Origin: Mycolicibacterium moriokaense
GTDB taxonomy: Bacteria > Actinomycetota > Actinomycetes > Mycobacteriales > Mycobacteriaceae
DNA length: 64,000 nucleotides
NCBI RefSeq assembly: GCF_003347205.1
Contig: NZ_QQBJ01000005.1
Coordinates: 413,543 to 477,542, forward strand
Direction of reading: 5' to 3'
A program made the translations under genes and the position numbers. Shown one piece after another: positions 51,797 through 60,485 of this stretch (position 1 is the stretch's first letter; every line of letters begins with the position of its first letter). The notes beneath the pieces were generated by a model. It searched no databases. It had not been told where the DNA came from and was given only the letters and a program-made list of their open reading frames with translations.

Positions 51797-52671
51797 ATCG
51801 CGGAGACCTGATTTCCCGCGATCGGCGCGGCACATTGGTCGCAGCTCAGCGCCGCCGTGAAGGCGCGGTCGCACGCCGTGTGCGTCAGCACGACCGCGGG
51901 GCCGTCCGGGTCGCGGAACCACCGCTGAGCCCACTGCAGCGCCGTGATGAGCACTGCGAACAGATCGCGGCCTTTCTCGGTCAGGCGGTACCGATTGTCG
52001 GCGGTCTCCAGGACTCCGTTGGCGACGAAGATCGACAGCCGGTCGGCGATGGATCCCGGCGGCGCCGCCAGCTGGGTCTGGAAGTCGGTGAACCGGCTGA
52101 CCCCTACGAACGCCGCTACCAGGATCGCGAAACCCCACCGGTTCCCGAGCACGGCCATCGTCTGCGGAAACAGCCCGGCCTGACCCGTCGCCGACCGCCG
52201 GCGGGTCGCGGACACCGGTATCGATCGCGCCCACGAGCCGCTCGGGCCCCACTGCGCGGAGACGTCCTTGTCGCCGGCGGGCTCGCCGCACGAGCGGCAG
52301 GTGAGCACAGGGGCGAAGTCCGCGCCGCAGCCGGTGTGCCGCATGACCGGCAGCCTGTCCCGGTGCTGCGGCACCCAGTGCCGCTCCCAGTGCCAGATGG
52401 ACACCAGCATCGGCCACAGCGACCGGCTGCGCGGCGTCGTCACGTACTCGTGGCGCTGCGGATTGGCTTGATAGGCATGACGTTCGAACAGCCCGTCGTC
52501 GGTCATCGACCGCAGGCGGTTCGACAACACCGAGTGCGAGATCGGCAGCCGCGACTGGAAGTCGCCGTAGCGGGAGGCGCCCATCAGGGCCTGCTGCAAC
52601 ACCAGCAGCGTCCACTCGTCGCCGAGCAGGCCGAGCATCCGGGCGACGGCGTTGGGCTGCTGGTCGGTCAC
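51793..52671 (-). CDS. double-domain HxlR family regulator
   Basis: A 292-residue protein of two tandem HxlR winged-helix domains. The first is GDEWTLLVLQQALMGASRYG with DFQSRLPISHSVLSNRLRSM; the second is GNRWGFAILVAAFVGVSRFT with DFQTQLAAPPGSIADRLSIF. Each is followed by a cysteine tail, HTGCGADFAPVLTCRSCGEP and HTACDRAFTAALSCDQCAAP, so the whole unit is duplicated, including a possible metal-binding CXXC. HxlR proteins are redox or ligand-responsive regulators. The GTG start at 52671 abuts the carotenoid oxygenase stop with no gap, so it is the last gene of a coupled operon. Confidence 0.9.
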   Translation of the reverse strand: MTDQQPNAVARMLGLLGDEWTLLVLQQALMGASRYGDFQSRLPISHSVLSNRLRSMTDDGLFERHAYQANPQRHEYVTTPRSRSLWPMLVSIWHWERHWVPQHRDRLPVMRHTGCGADFAPVLTCRSCGEPAGDKDVSAQWGPSGSWARSIPVSATRRRSATGQAGLFPQTMAVLGNRWGFAILVAAFVGVSRFTDFQTQLAAPPGSIADRLSIFVANGVLETADNRYRLTEKGRDLFAVLITALQWAQRWFRDPDGPAVVLTHTACDRAFTAALSCDQCAAPIAGNQVSAI

Positions 52672-54189
52672 CTACAGCCCGATCGCCGCGGCCGCCGAGT
52701 CGGTCTGATGCCAGCGCCGCAGTGACGCCCCGTCGGCCCAGGTCGAGTGGGTCCCGCTGGAGATCCTCTCCGGCAGACGCAGTTTGCACACCGGCCCGTC
52801 GGTCACCTTGGCGGCGTCGAACACCAGGCAGTAGGAGGCGTCGTCGTTCATGTCGGTGGTCAGGGTGACCAGGTAACCGTCGTCCTCACCAGTGCTGCTT
52901 GGCCGCGGCGCCATCGCCGTTTCGCTGCCGAACACGCCGTCGTCGAAGGCGAATCGCTGCTCGGCGCCGGTGTGTAGATCGTGCTTGACCAGGCCGTCGA
53001 ACAGGAACCAGCCCGGCTTGCCCGTCGCCGCGTAGGTGTAGCGGTAGGGGCGGCCGCCGTAGCGGGCGTTGATCATGCCGAACTCGGTGATGCTGTCGGT
53101 GAGCTGTTCCTCGGTGGTGGTGCCGGTGACGACGTTGAACCGCCAGCGGCGCAGCCGGGTCTGCAGCCGGTCCAGTGCGAGAAAGCGAAATGCCTTCTCC
53201 CACTTCGATCCTGTCAGGGTGTCCATCGGTGCGGGGTCGCCCTCGTAGAAGCCGTCGAGCACCACCTCGTCGCCGTCCTCGTAGGCGTTGGTGAAGTGCA
53301 GCACGAACGTCGGATCGGCCTCGAACCACTTGATGTCGCTGGGCCCGCCGCGGCGGGGGATGACGGCGAAGCGCGACGGCATGTCGGCGTGAAAACCGGG
53401 CAGGTGGATGTTCGCCTCGAGCAGCTTGGGGTCCCAGAACAGTGGAAAGTCGTTGAGGATGGCGTAATTCGGTGTGAACGCCATGTCGTGCGGCAGCCGC
53501 GGACCCGGCAGTGGGATGTCGGTGAGGTGCACCAGGTCGTTGTCGGCGTCGACCACGCCGTAGCGCATGTACGGGGCCTGCTTGCTGTAGGTGAAGAACA
53601 GCAATTCGCCGGTGGCGTCGTCGACCTTCGGGTGCGCCGAGACGCCCCAGTCGACCGGGAAGCCGCCGCCCCAGTCCTCTTTGCCGAGGGTCGCGGCCGT
53701 CAGCGGGTCGACGCGGTAGAGATCTCCGCACTGGTAGAAGCTGGTCAGTGCGGTGCCGCGGTGCACGATGACGTCGGTGCTGGAGGCGTCCTTCATCAAC
53801 GTCCTTGCGCCCCAGCCGTAGTCGCGCTTGGCGACCTGCACGGGCTCAGCCAGTCCGGGCCACAACGCGCCGCCCGCCTCGTCCTCGGCCGCCAACCCGT
53901 CGGTGCGGACGAACCGGTTGCGGTAGAAGGCCTTTCCGTCCCGGAAGCCGACGACGTGGATCATGCCGTCGCCGTCGAACGGGTGATAGAACTTCAGCGA
54001 CGGATGCAGCGGGTTCTCGGTGTTGCGCAGGTACACCCCGTCGAGATCCGCTGGGATCTCTCCTTCGACCGCGGCCAGGTCGTCCGCGTCCCACTCGGTG
54101 GTCTGTGGGCGCCACGGGCCGGTGCGGTACGGGTGATCGTCGTCCTCGGGCAGTGTCGACAGGAACTTGCCGACGACCTCGACATCCAT
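52672..54189 (-). CDS. carotenoid cleavage oxygenase family protein (Rv0913c-like)
   Basis: A 505-residue non-haem iron dioxygenase (RPE65/CCD family). The seven-bladed propeller pattern is clear, and four His that would bind Fe(II) appear in VSAHPKV, LPHDMAF, VLHFTNAYEDGDEV and SSGTHSTW. Conserved YLRNTENPLHPSLKFYHPFD and GDGMIHVVGFRDGKAFYRNR mark the family. Mycobacterial homologues cleave carotenoids or stilbene-like compounds. ATG 54189 directly follows the thiolase stop (TAGATG), and its own stop precedes the HxlR start, giving three abutting genes. Confidence 0.9.
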   Translation of the reverse strand: MDVEVVGKFLSTLPEDDDHPYRTGPWRPQTTEWDADDLAAVEGEIPADLDGVYLRNTENPLHPSLKFYHPFDGDGMIHVVGFRDGKAFYRNRFVRTDGLAAEDEAGGALWPGLAEPVQVAKRDYGWGARTLMKDASSTDVIVHRGTALTSFYQCGDLYRVDPLTAATLGKEDWGGGFPVDWGVSAHPKVDDATGELLFFTYSKQAPYMRYGVVDADNDLVHLTDIPLPGPRLPHDMAFTPNYAILNDFPLFWDPKLLEANIHLPGFHADMPSRFAVIPRRGGPSDIKWFEADPTFVLHFTNAYEDGDEVVLDGFYEGDPAPMDTLTGSKWEKAFRFLALDRLQTRLRRWRFNVVTGTTTEEQLTDSITEFGMINARYGGRPYRYTYAATGKPGWFLFDGLVKHDLHTGAEQRFAFDDGVFGSETAMAPRPSSTGEDDGYLVTLTTDMNDDASYCLVFDAAKVTDGPVCKLRLPERISSGTHSTWADGASLRRWHQTDSAAAAIGL

Positions 54190-55425
54190 CTAGAGCTCCT
54201 CTGCTGATCCGACGACGAAGCTGACGGTGGTGGCGGTGCTGCCGCCGAAGTTCAACGTGCCGAACGTCTTTGCGCCGTCGACTTGATAGTCGCCAGCGCC
54301 GTCACTCACCTGTTTGGTGGCGTCCAGCAGCATCCGCACCCCCGAGGCGCCGACGGGATGGCCGCCGCCGATCAGCCCGCCGCTGGGGTTGATCGGCAGC
54401 GCACCGCCGATTTCGATCTCGCTGTTCTCGATGGCCTTCCACGATTCGCCCGGACCCGTGAGCCCGATGTGGTCGATGGCCAGGTATTCGCTGGGCGTGA
54501 AGCAGTCGTGCACCTCGAACCCGTCGATGTCGTCCAGGCTGCGGCCGGCGCGGTCGAACGCGTCGAGGACGGCGCCGCGCACGTGCGGCAGCACATAGGG
54601 ATCGGCGGCGGAGTGGTCGAGCTTCTGCCGCAGCCCCAGCCCGACGGTGCGGTGCCCCCAGCCCTCGATGCGCGCGATCGGGCGGACGTCGGGGTGGTCG
54701 CGCAGGTAGTCGTCGGTGACGAGGACGATTCCTGCTCCGCCGTCGGTCATCTGGCTGCAGTCGAAGCGGCGCAGCCTGCCGTCGATGACGGGGTTGACCT
54801 CGTCATCGACGGCGCGGCCTGCCAGCAGGTCGGGGACGGTCCAGCCCCGGGTCTGCGCGTTCGGGTTCGATCGGGCGTTGGCGAAGTTCAGCGCGGCGAT
54901 GGCCCGCAGGTGGGTCTCGTCGAGCCCATACCGTCGGTCGTATTCGTCGGCGACTTGCGCGAACATGTTGGGCCACATGAACTTCGCGTCGGCGCCCTCG
55001 TGCCCGATCCAGGCCGCGGCGCCCAGGTTTTCGGCGGCGGTGTCGCCGGGCACCGTCTTCTCCAGTTCGACGCCGACGACCAGCGCCGTGCGATATGCGC
55101 CCGACCTGAGGTCGGCGATCGCGGCCAACGTGGCGACGCTGCCCGACGCGCACGCCGCCTCGTGCCGGGTCGACGGCGTGTCCCACAGCCCTTCGTGCAC
55201 GGTCGCGGGCATGGCGCCCAGGTGGGCCTGACGGGCGAACAGTTCGCCGAACGCGTTGGCCACGTGTACGACGTCGATCGCGGAGGCGTCCATTCCCGCC
55301 GCGGCGAGTGTGGAGTCGACCACCTCGGCGGTCAGATCGGCGAAGTCGAGGCCCTCGCGGTACAGGTTGCGGCTGAAGTCGCTCTGGTAGCCGCCGACGA
55401 TCCAGACGTTGGTGGAACTGGCCAT
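54190..55425 (-). CDS. thiolase family acetyl-CoA acetyltransferase (Rv0914c-like)
   Basis: A 411-residue thiolase (SCP2/acetyl-CoA C-acetyltransferase group; Rv0914c has about 412 residues). The nucleophilic cysteine is in RHEAACASGSVATLAAIADL, the second cysteine region is DDIDGFEVHDCFTPSEYLA, and the His/Gly loop is NPSGGLIGGGHPVGASGVRM. The substrate may be a fatty acid or side-chain of a sterol-like molecule. The start ATG 55425 heads the operon thiolase, carotenoid oxygenase, HxlR. It is divergent from the GAF-ANTAR gene. Confidence 0.92.
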   Translation of the reverse strand: MASSTNVWIVGGYQSDFSRNLYREGLDFADLTAEVVDSTLAAAGMDASAIDVVHVANAFGELFARQAHLGAMPATVHEGLWDTPSTRHEAACASGSVATLAAIADLRSGAYRTALVVGVELEKTVPGDTAAENLGAAAWIGHEGADAKFMWPNMFAQVADEYDRRYGLDETHLRAIAALNFANARSNPNAQTRGWTVPDLLAGRAVDDEVNPVIDGRLRRFDCSQMTDGGAGIVLVTDDYLRDHPDVRPIARIEGWGHRTVGLGLRQKLDHSAADPYVLPHVRGAVLDAFDRAGRSLDDIDGFEVHDCFTPSEYLAIDHIGLTGPGESWKAIENSEIEIGGALPINPSGGLIGGGHPVGASGVRMLLDATKQVSDGAGDYQVDGAKTFGTLNFGGSTATTVSFVVGSAEEL

Positions 55426-55534
55426 GAACCGGACGATACTACAACTAGCAGAGTGACTTGCCGAGGTTGGCCGAATCGTCATCGACCGAACGGGAAGGCG
55501 GCCCCGTCGGCACCTGGTCTGAACCGACGAGACC

Positions 55535-55618
55535 TCAGTGGGCATAGAGGTCGACCGCTGTGCCCACCTGCTGCGCAGCATTACCAAGCTCGGCGAAAGG
55601 CAAACTTTGATCAGGCAT
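55535..55618 (-). CDS. possible 27-residue peptide ORF
   Basis: A short frame, MPDQSLPFAELGNAAQQVGT plus AVDLYAH, lies in the 245-base gap between the thiolase and GAF-ANTAR genes. It is helix-forming and has a plausible codon pattern, but only a weak GCAGAGA site upstream. I do not recognise it; it may be a chance frame or the remnant of a longer gene. Confidence 0.25.
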   Translation of the reverse strand: MPDQSLPFAELGNAAQQVGTAVDLYAH

Positions 55619-55670
55619 TCTCTGCGCGCCGCGCACCGCCTGTGTGCGTCGCTGTCCGATGGGGAACACT

Positions 55671-56372
55671 GTGGCCATGGTCGAGGCGCGGAACCACGAA
55701 CTCGCGATGAGGATGGCCGAACTGGCACGCACGGCGGCATCGCCGCGCAGCGTGGAGGATGTGCTGATCGACGTCACGAAAACGTCGATGGAGCTGATTC
55801 CGGGGGCGGAGACCGCGGGCGTCCTTCTGATCGGCAAGGGCGGCAAATGGGATTCCCTCGGCGGCACGTCTGATCTGCCGCAGCATCTCGACGAACTGCA
55901 GATGAGGTTCAACGAAGGCCCGTGTGTGGAGGCCGCCCTCGATGAGGTGATCGTGCGGACCGACGACTTTCGCAGCGAGAGCCGCTGGCCGAAGTACAGC
56001 GCCGCGGTGGTCGAGATCGGCGTGCTGAGCGGGCTGTCGTTCAAGCTCTACACGGCCAATCGCACCGCGGGCGCGCTGAACCTGTTCGCGTTCAAGCCCC
56101 AGGCGTTCGACGGCGAGGCGGAGACCATCGGCACCGTGCTCGCCGCGCATGCCGCCGCGGCGATCCTGGCCAGCCGCGAGGGCGAGGAACTGCAATCTGC
56201 GCTGACCACCCGTGACCGCATCGGTCAGGCCAAGGGCATCATCATGGAGCGCTACGGGACGGACGACATCCGCGCCTTCGAGATGCTGCGCAGGCTGTCG
56301 CAGGACAGCAACACGCGGCTGGTCGACATCGCGCAGCGCGTCATCGACACACGCAACGACGGGACGACCTGA
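55671..56372 (+). CDS. GAF-ANTAR RNA-binding regulator
   Basis: A 233-residue regulator with a GAF domain (about 20-160; DVLIDVTKTSMELIPGAETA, RFNEGPCVEAALDEVIVRTD and VEIGVLSGLSFKLYTANRTA are standard) and a C-terminal ANTAR domain (LQSALTTRDRIGQAKGIIME, then RAFEMLRRLSQDSNTRLVDI). ANTAR domains bind two-hexaloop RNA structures and prevent transcription termination; GAF supplies the signal input. GTG 55671 has GGGGA five bases upstream; ATG 55659 and ATG 55677 are alternatives. No two-hexaloop target was found in the window. Confidence 0.88.
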   Translation: MAMVEARNHELAMRMAELARTAASPRSVEDVLIDVTKTSMELIPGAETAGVLLIGKGGKWDSLGGTSDLPQHLDELQMRFNEGPCVEAALDEVIVRTDDFRSESRWPKYSAAVVEIGVLSGLSFKLYTANRTAGALNLFAFKPQAFDGEAETIGTVLAAHAAAAILASREGEELQSALTTRDRIGQAKGIIMERYGTDDIRAFEMLRRLSQDSNTRLVDIAQRVIDTRNDGTT

Positions 56373-56383
56373 TCGCTGTACCG

Positions 56384-56662
56384 TCAGCCCCTGTTGAAGT
56401 CGGGCCGACGCGCGACCAACCGGGCAGGTGCCTGGTGGTCGGCGGGCGCGGCGGGTTCGGGTGTGTCGTGCTCGCGGGCGAAGGCGTCGTAGGCGTCGGC
56501 GATGTGGGCGACGGTGGCGTCCGGATGTTCCTCTGCGACGGCCTCGATCGCCGAGCAGGTCGCATCACCGAGGCCGATCCAGCGCGACGGGCGCAGCCCG
56601 TGAGTGATGGCGCGGTTCAGCGAATCCTGAAACGCGGTGCGCAGATCCGATCCGGCTTCCAC
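56384..56662 (-). CDS. small protein of unknown function
   Basis: A 92-residue acidic protein (VEAGSDLRTAFQDSLNRAIT, HGLRPSRWIGLGDATCSAIE, then AVAEEHPDATVAHIADAYDA). It has a plausible helical layout and a GTG start at 56662 but no recognised family or motif. It is convergent with the GAF-ANTAR gene, 11 bases from its end. Its Pro/Ala-rich C-terminus (PEPAAPADHQAPARLV) is likely disordered. Confidence 0.55.
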   Translation of the reverse strand: MEAGSDLRTAFQDSLNRAITHGLRPSRWIGLGDATCSAIEAVAEEHPDATVAHIADAYDAFAREHDTPEPAAPADHQAPARLVARRPDFNRG

Positions 56663-56746
56663 CTTTTAACGTTACGTCGGCAAGTTGGGGCGACCGCCTC
56701 TGACAGCAACATTTAACCCAAACGTCAACCAGGTCACAGGCTTGCG

Positions 56747-57163
<417 letters not shown>

Positions 57164-57238
57164 CGCTCCATCGTGCGCCCACTTCGGTCGTGGCCGGAAA
57201 TGTGCGCACCGGTTCCACAACTTGATCGGGAGGCGACT

Positions 57239-57269
57239 AGTTGACTGGTTGACAGGCAACTAGGCAACT
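57239..57269. promoter_or_regulatory. inverted-repeat operator upstream of the GntR gene
   Basis: AGTTGACTGGTTG (57239-57251) and CAACTAGGCAACT (57257-57269) match as an inverted repeat in 11 of 13 positions around ACAGG. It lies 15 bases upstream of the gntR start. It is very likely the GntR site. Confidence 0.65.
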
Positions 57270-57283
57270 GCCATGCTTTTGCC

Positions 57284-58123
57284 GTGACGACCTCCGATGA
57301 GGCAACCCGAGAAGCCGTGATTCGCCCCCTTTCTCGTGCTCCATTGGTGAGCACCTCGGTCGCAGAGCAGCTTCTCGGACTGATCGTCGACGGAACCTTC
57401 GGCCTGGGCGAACGCCTTCCGAGCGAAATGGAGCTGGCCCGAGACTTCGCGGTCAGCAGACCGTCGGTCCGCGAGGCGTTAGCGGCCCTTGCCTTCGCCG
57501 GTCACGTGGAATCGCGGCGTGGGTTCGGCACCATCGTCATCAGCAAGGAGCCGTCGCCTGACCGGGCAGGCGCGCGCGCACCACAGGCGTCGTCTCAGCA
57601 CCTGGAAAGCCTCAACGGGGCTGTCGATCTGCTCGAACTGCGGCTGGTGCTCGAGCCCTCCGCGATGGCCAGCGCCGCTGTCGACCCGGATTTGGCCAAG
57701 CTCGACATCGCTCGCTCACTGATCGATGGCATGCGCGTCGCCGTGGAGGACCCGGGTCTTCGAGTCAGCTCCGACATCCGCGTACATCGCGCGCTGCTCG
57801 ATGTGTGCCGCAACACCATGCTGGCGCGAAGTACGGCCGAGGTGCTCGAGCTGTCGCTGGACCCGCTGTTGCTGGAGGCGCGTACCCAGGCCTGGGCGTC
57901 GCCGGAGTTGCCGCTGTGCTGGGCCGACCAGCACCTGGCGGTGTGCGACGCGATCGCGGCGGGAGACCCGGAGCGGGCACGCGCTGCCAGCCGCGACCAT
58001 CTGGCCTCTGTCGTCGACAACTTCGCCGTCGCCGCCGAGCATGACACGTTGCTCCTGCGGCGCATCTCGGCCTTTATGAGCCTCGCCGACCTCACCACAA
58101 CGCCGACCGAAGGGTCATCATGA
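57284..58123 (+). CDS. GntR/FadR family regulator of the sulfonate-like cluster
   Basis: A 279-residue FadR-type regulator. The N-terminal winged helix is FGLGERLPSEMELARDFAVS, RPSVREALAALAFAGHVESR, then RGFGTIVI, typical of GntR. The C-terminal FCD domain has DLLELRLVLEPSAMASAAVD and SSDIRVHRALLDVCRNTMLA with metal-binding Asp/His. It would respond to a carboxylate or sulfonate ligand. GTG 57284 is just past the inverted-repeat operator. Its stop overlaps the ATG of the TauA-like lipoprotein gene (ATGA at 58120-58123), so it is the first gene of the operon it probably controls. Confidence 0.92.
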   Translation: MTTSDEATREAVIRPLSRAPLVSTSVAEQLLGLIVDGTFGLGERLPSEMELARDFAVSRPSVREALAALAFAGHVESRRGFGTIVISKEPSPDRAGARAPQASSQHLESLNGAVDLLELRLVLEPSAMASAAVDPDLAKLDIARSLIDGMRVAVEDPGLRVSSDIRVHRALLDVCRNTMLARSTAEVLELSLDPLLLEARTQAWASPELPLCWADQHLAVCDAIAAGDPERARAASRDHLASVVDNFAVAAEHDTLLLRRISAFMSLADLTTTPTEGSS

Positions 58124-59190
58124 GCCGCTTCAGTGCACTACACGCCGTCACCGTCACCGTCACCGGCGCTGTCCTGCTCGCACTCACCGGATGCGTCGAC
58201 AGTGGGCGCAGCTCCTCGCCAGCCGCGGATCAGGCCGGCTGCCCGTGGACGCCGGACGACAGCGTCACGACGACGGCGCGTCTCGCGTGGCAACCGAGCC
58301 CGACCGGCGATCTCATCGTCCAGGACAAGGGCATCCTGGAAGCCTGCATGCCGAAGGCGCACATCACCTGGTCCCAGTTCGCCTCGGGGGCTGACGTCGT
58401 GCAGGCCTTCGGGTCCAACAGCGTCGACCTGGGCCTGGTCGGCTCCTCACCGGCGGCCAAGGCGCTGTCTGCGCCGCTGAACCTGCCCGTGCAGGTCGTG
58501 TGGATCTATGAGGTGATCGGCGACGCGGAATCCTTGGTTGCGCACGACCCCAGCATCAACGGGATCGCGGACCTCAAGGGCAAGACGGTCGCCGTCCCGT
58601 TCGGCTCGACGTCGCACTACTCGCTGCTGTCCGCGCTCAATGGCGCCGGCCTGCGGCCAACCGCCGACGTCCAGCTGATCAACATGGCGCCCGACGCCAT
58701 GTTGGCTGCCTGGCAGGGCGGCCAGGTCGACGCTGCATGGGTATGGAACCCCGTCCTGGGCGAGCTCGAGAACGCCGGCGGCCGAAGGGTGTTCTCCAGC
58801 GCAGACACGGCCAAGGCCGGAAATCCGACGTTCGACCTGGCCATCGCGACAACCGACTTCGTCGACAAGAACCCGAAATTCATGCAGCAGTGGGCCAAGG
58901 CCCAGGACTGGGCCGTCACGATGATCCACGACGATCCCGCGAAGGCGTCCGAGAGTATGGCCATCAGGATGGGGATATCTCCCGACCAGGCCGGCGGCCA
59001 GCTCAAGGGGTATGAGTACCTCGCTGCTTCGGACCAGGCGAGCGAAGAGTGGCTCCGCGGAGGACTCGGGGACAACCTCGACGGCACGGCGAAGTTCCTG
59101 CTCAGCCAGGGCTCCATCGCCGCCGTGAGCTCCCCCGAGGTGTACGCGAAGGCCGTCGATGCGGGTCCGGCCGGCACGGTCGGGAAGTGA
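58120..59190 (+). CDS. TauA/SsuA-like substrate-binding lipoprotein
   Basis: A 356-residue lipoprotein; the signal peptide ends at LLALTGC (Cys25). The mature part matches the taurine-binding protein TauA: GSSPAAKALSAPLNLPVQVV, KTVAVPFGSTSHYSLLSALN, AAWQGGQVDAAWVWNPVLGE and NPTFDLAIATTDFVDKNPKF. These segments form the ligand cleft that holds a sulfonate and amine in TauA. No permease or ATPase gene lies in the window, so it must be served by a transporter elsewhere, or act as a sensor. The ATG overlaps the GntR stop; the threonine-synthase-like gene follows after 47 bases. Confidence 0.88.
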   Translation: MSRFSALHAVTVTVTGAVLLALTGCVDSGRSSSPAADQAGCPWTPDDSVTTTARLAWQPSPTGDLIVQDKGILEACMPKAHITWSQFASGADVVQAFGSNSVDLGLVGSSPAAKALSAPLNLPVQVVWIYEVIGDAESLVAHDPSINGIADLKGKTVAVPFGSTSHYSLLSALNGAGLRPTADVQLINMAPDAMLAAWQGGQVDAAWVWNPVLGELENAGGRRVFSSADTAKAGNPTFDLAIATTDFVDKNPKFMQQWAKAQDWAVTMIHDDPAKASESMAIRMGISPDQAGGQLKGYEYLAASDQASEEWLRGGLGDNLDGTAKFLLSQGSIAAVSSPEVYAKAVDAGPAGTVGK

Positions 59191-59237
59191 CGCCGAGTAC
59201 GCCGTCGACTCCACATCCGACCGAGCGAGGAAGTGAC

Positions 59238-60485
59238 ATGTCCCGTTACAGCTATCTGTCGCACCTGGAATGCGCGCGCTGCCACGCGGTGTTCGACGCG
59301 ACGATCTACCAATCCCTGTGCACCGAGTGCCGATCACCGCTGCTGGCTCGGTACGACCTGAAGGCGTTGTCCGAGGACGTGTCCAGGGATGTGCTTGCCG
59401 AGCGCCCGTGGGAACTGTGGCGCTATCACGAGCTGCTGCCGAACTCGAGCGCATCACATCAGCTGACGCTCGGCGAAGTCGTCACGCCGCTCCTCGAGGT
59501 TGCGCGGTACGGCCGGTCCATCGGGCTGGAACACGTGTACGTCAAGGACGAGAGTGCTACGCCCACATCGACGTTCAAGGCGCGCGGCGCAGCCGTTGGG
59601 GTGTCGCGGGCCCGAGAGCTCGGAATCGAGCGCATCGCGATGCCGACCAACGGCAACGCCGGTGCCGCCTGGGCCGCCTATGCGGCCCGGGGTCAGATCG
59701 AGGCTCTGATCGTGATGCCTGCGGACGCTCCTGCGATCACCCGCGCCGAATGCCTCAGCGCCGGAGCGCAGCTCCATCTGGTCGACGGTGTGATCAGTGA
59801 CGCCGGGGCCATCGTCGCCGATGCCGTGGCACGCGGCGGGTGGGTGGACGTGGCGACTCTCAAGGAGCCCTATCGCATCGAGGGTAAGAAGACCATGGGA
59901 TTCGAGATCGTCGAGCAGCTCGGCTGGGAACTGCCCGACGTCGTCGTGTACCCCACCGGGGGTGGCGTCGGCCTGATCGGCATCCACAAGGCCATTACCG
60001 AGATGCTGGAGCTCGGATGGGTGTCAGGCACCATGCCCAGGTTCGTCGCGGTGCAGTCCACCGGCTGTGCGCCGATCGTGTCCGCATTCGAGGCAGGCCG
60101 GGCGGAAAGTGAATTCTGGCCCGAATCCCGGACGATGGCGTTCGGCATCAACGTGCCAAAGGCGTTGGGCGACTTCATCGTCCTCGATGTGCTGTATCGC
60201 TCGGACGGATGCGCCGTCGCTGTGACCGACGCGGATCTGCTCGCCGAGGTGCGGACGATGGGGGCGGCTGAAGGCCTGTTCCTGTGCCCCGAGGGTGCCG
60301 CCGCCGCTGTGGCCGTACGCCGGCTCGCGGCGCAGGGATGGATTGCCGAGAGCGACCGGGTGGTGATTCTCAACACGGGCGCGGGCATCAAGTACCCGGA
60401 CTGCGTCGACGTCGACCTTCCTGTGATGCGCGCCGACGAGCGGGTGAACCAGTCCGAACCCGCTGGCACGGGAGTACCGCGGTGA
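59238..60485 (+). CDS. threonine/cysteate synthase-like PLP enzyme
   Basis: A 415-residue fold-type II PLP enzyme. Residues 12-31 form a zinc ribbon (C12, C15, C28, C31) as in archaeal-type threonine synthases. The PLP lysine is K114 in TPTSTFKARGA. The phosphate-binding loop is PTGGGVGLIGIHKAI, and the asparagine stack is PTNGNAGAAWAAYAARGQ. Ordinary threonine synthase is usually next to homoserine genes; here it sits after a TauA-like protein. Some threonine synthase paralogues (cysteate synthase) join phosphoserine and sulfite. That activity is inferred from neighbours, not proven. ATG 59238 has a GAGGAAG site. The stop overlaps the next ATG (TGATG). Confidence 0.85.
   Translation: MSRYSYLSHLECARCHAVFDATIYQSLCTECRSPLLARYDLKALSEDVSRDVLAERPWELWRYHELLPNSSASHQLTLGEVVTPLLEVARYGRSIGLEHVYVKDESATPTSTFKARGAAVGVSRARELGIERIAMPTNGNAGAAWAAYAARGQIEALIVMPADAPAITRAECLSAGAQLHLVDGVISDAGAIVADAVARGGWVDVATLKEPYRIEGKKTMGFEIVEQLGWELPDVVVYPTGGGVGLIGIHKAITEMLELGWVSGTMPRFVAVQSTGCAPIVSAFEAGRAESEFWPESRTMAFGINVPKALGDFIVLDVLYRSDGCAVAVTDADLLAEVRTMGAAEGLFLCPEGAAAAVAVRRLAAQGWIAESDRVVILNTGAGIKYPDCVDVDLPVMRADERVNQSEPAGTGVPR

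Noticed and set aside
59238-60485. Ordinary housekeeping threonine synthase
   Set aside because: Not excluded biochemically, but there are no homoserine-pathway neighbours (hom, thrB) here and it sits in an operon with a TauA-like protein, so a paralogue is more likely.
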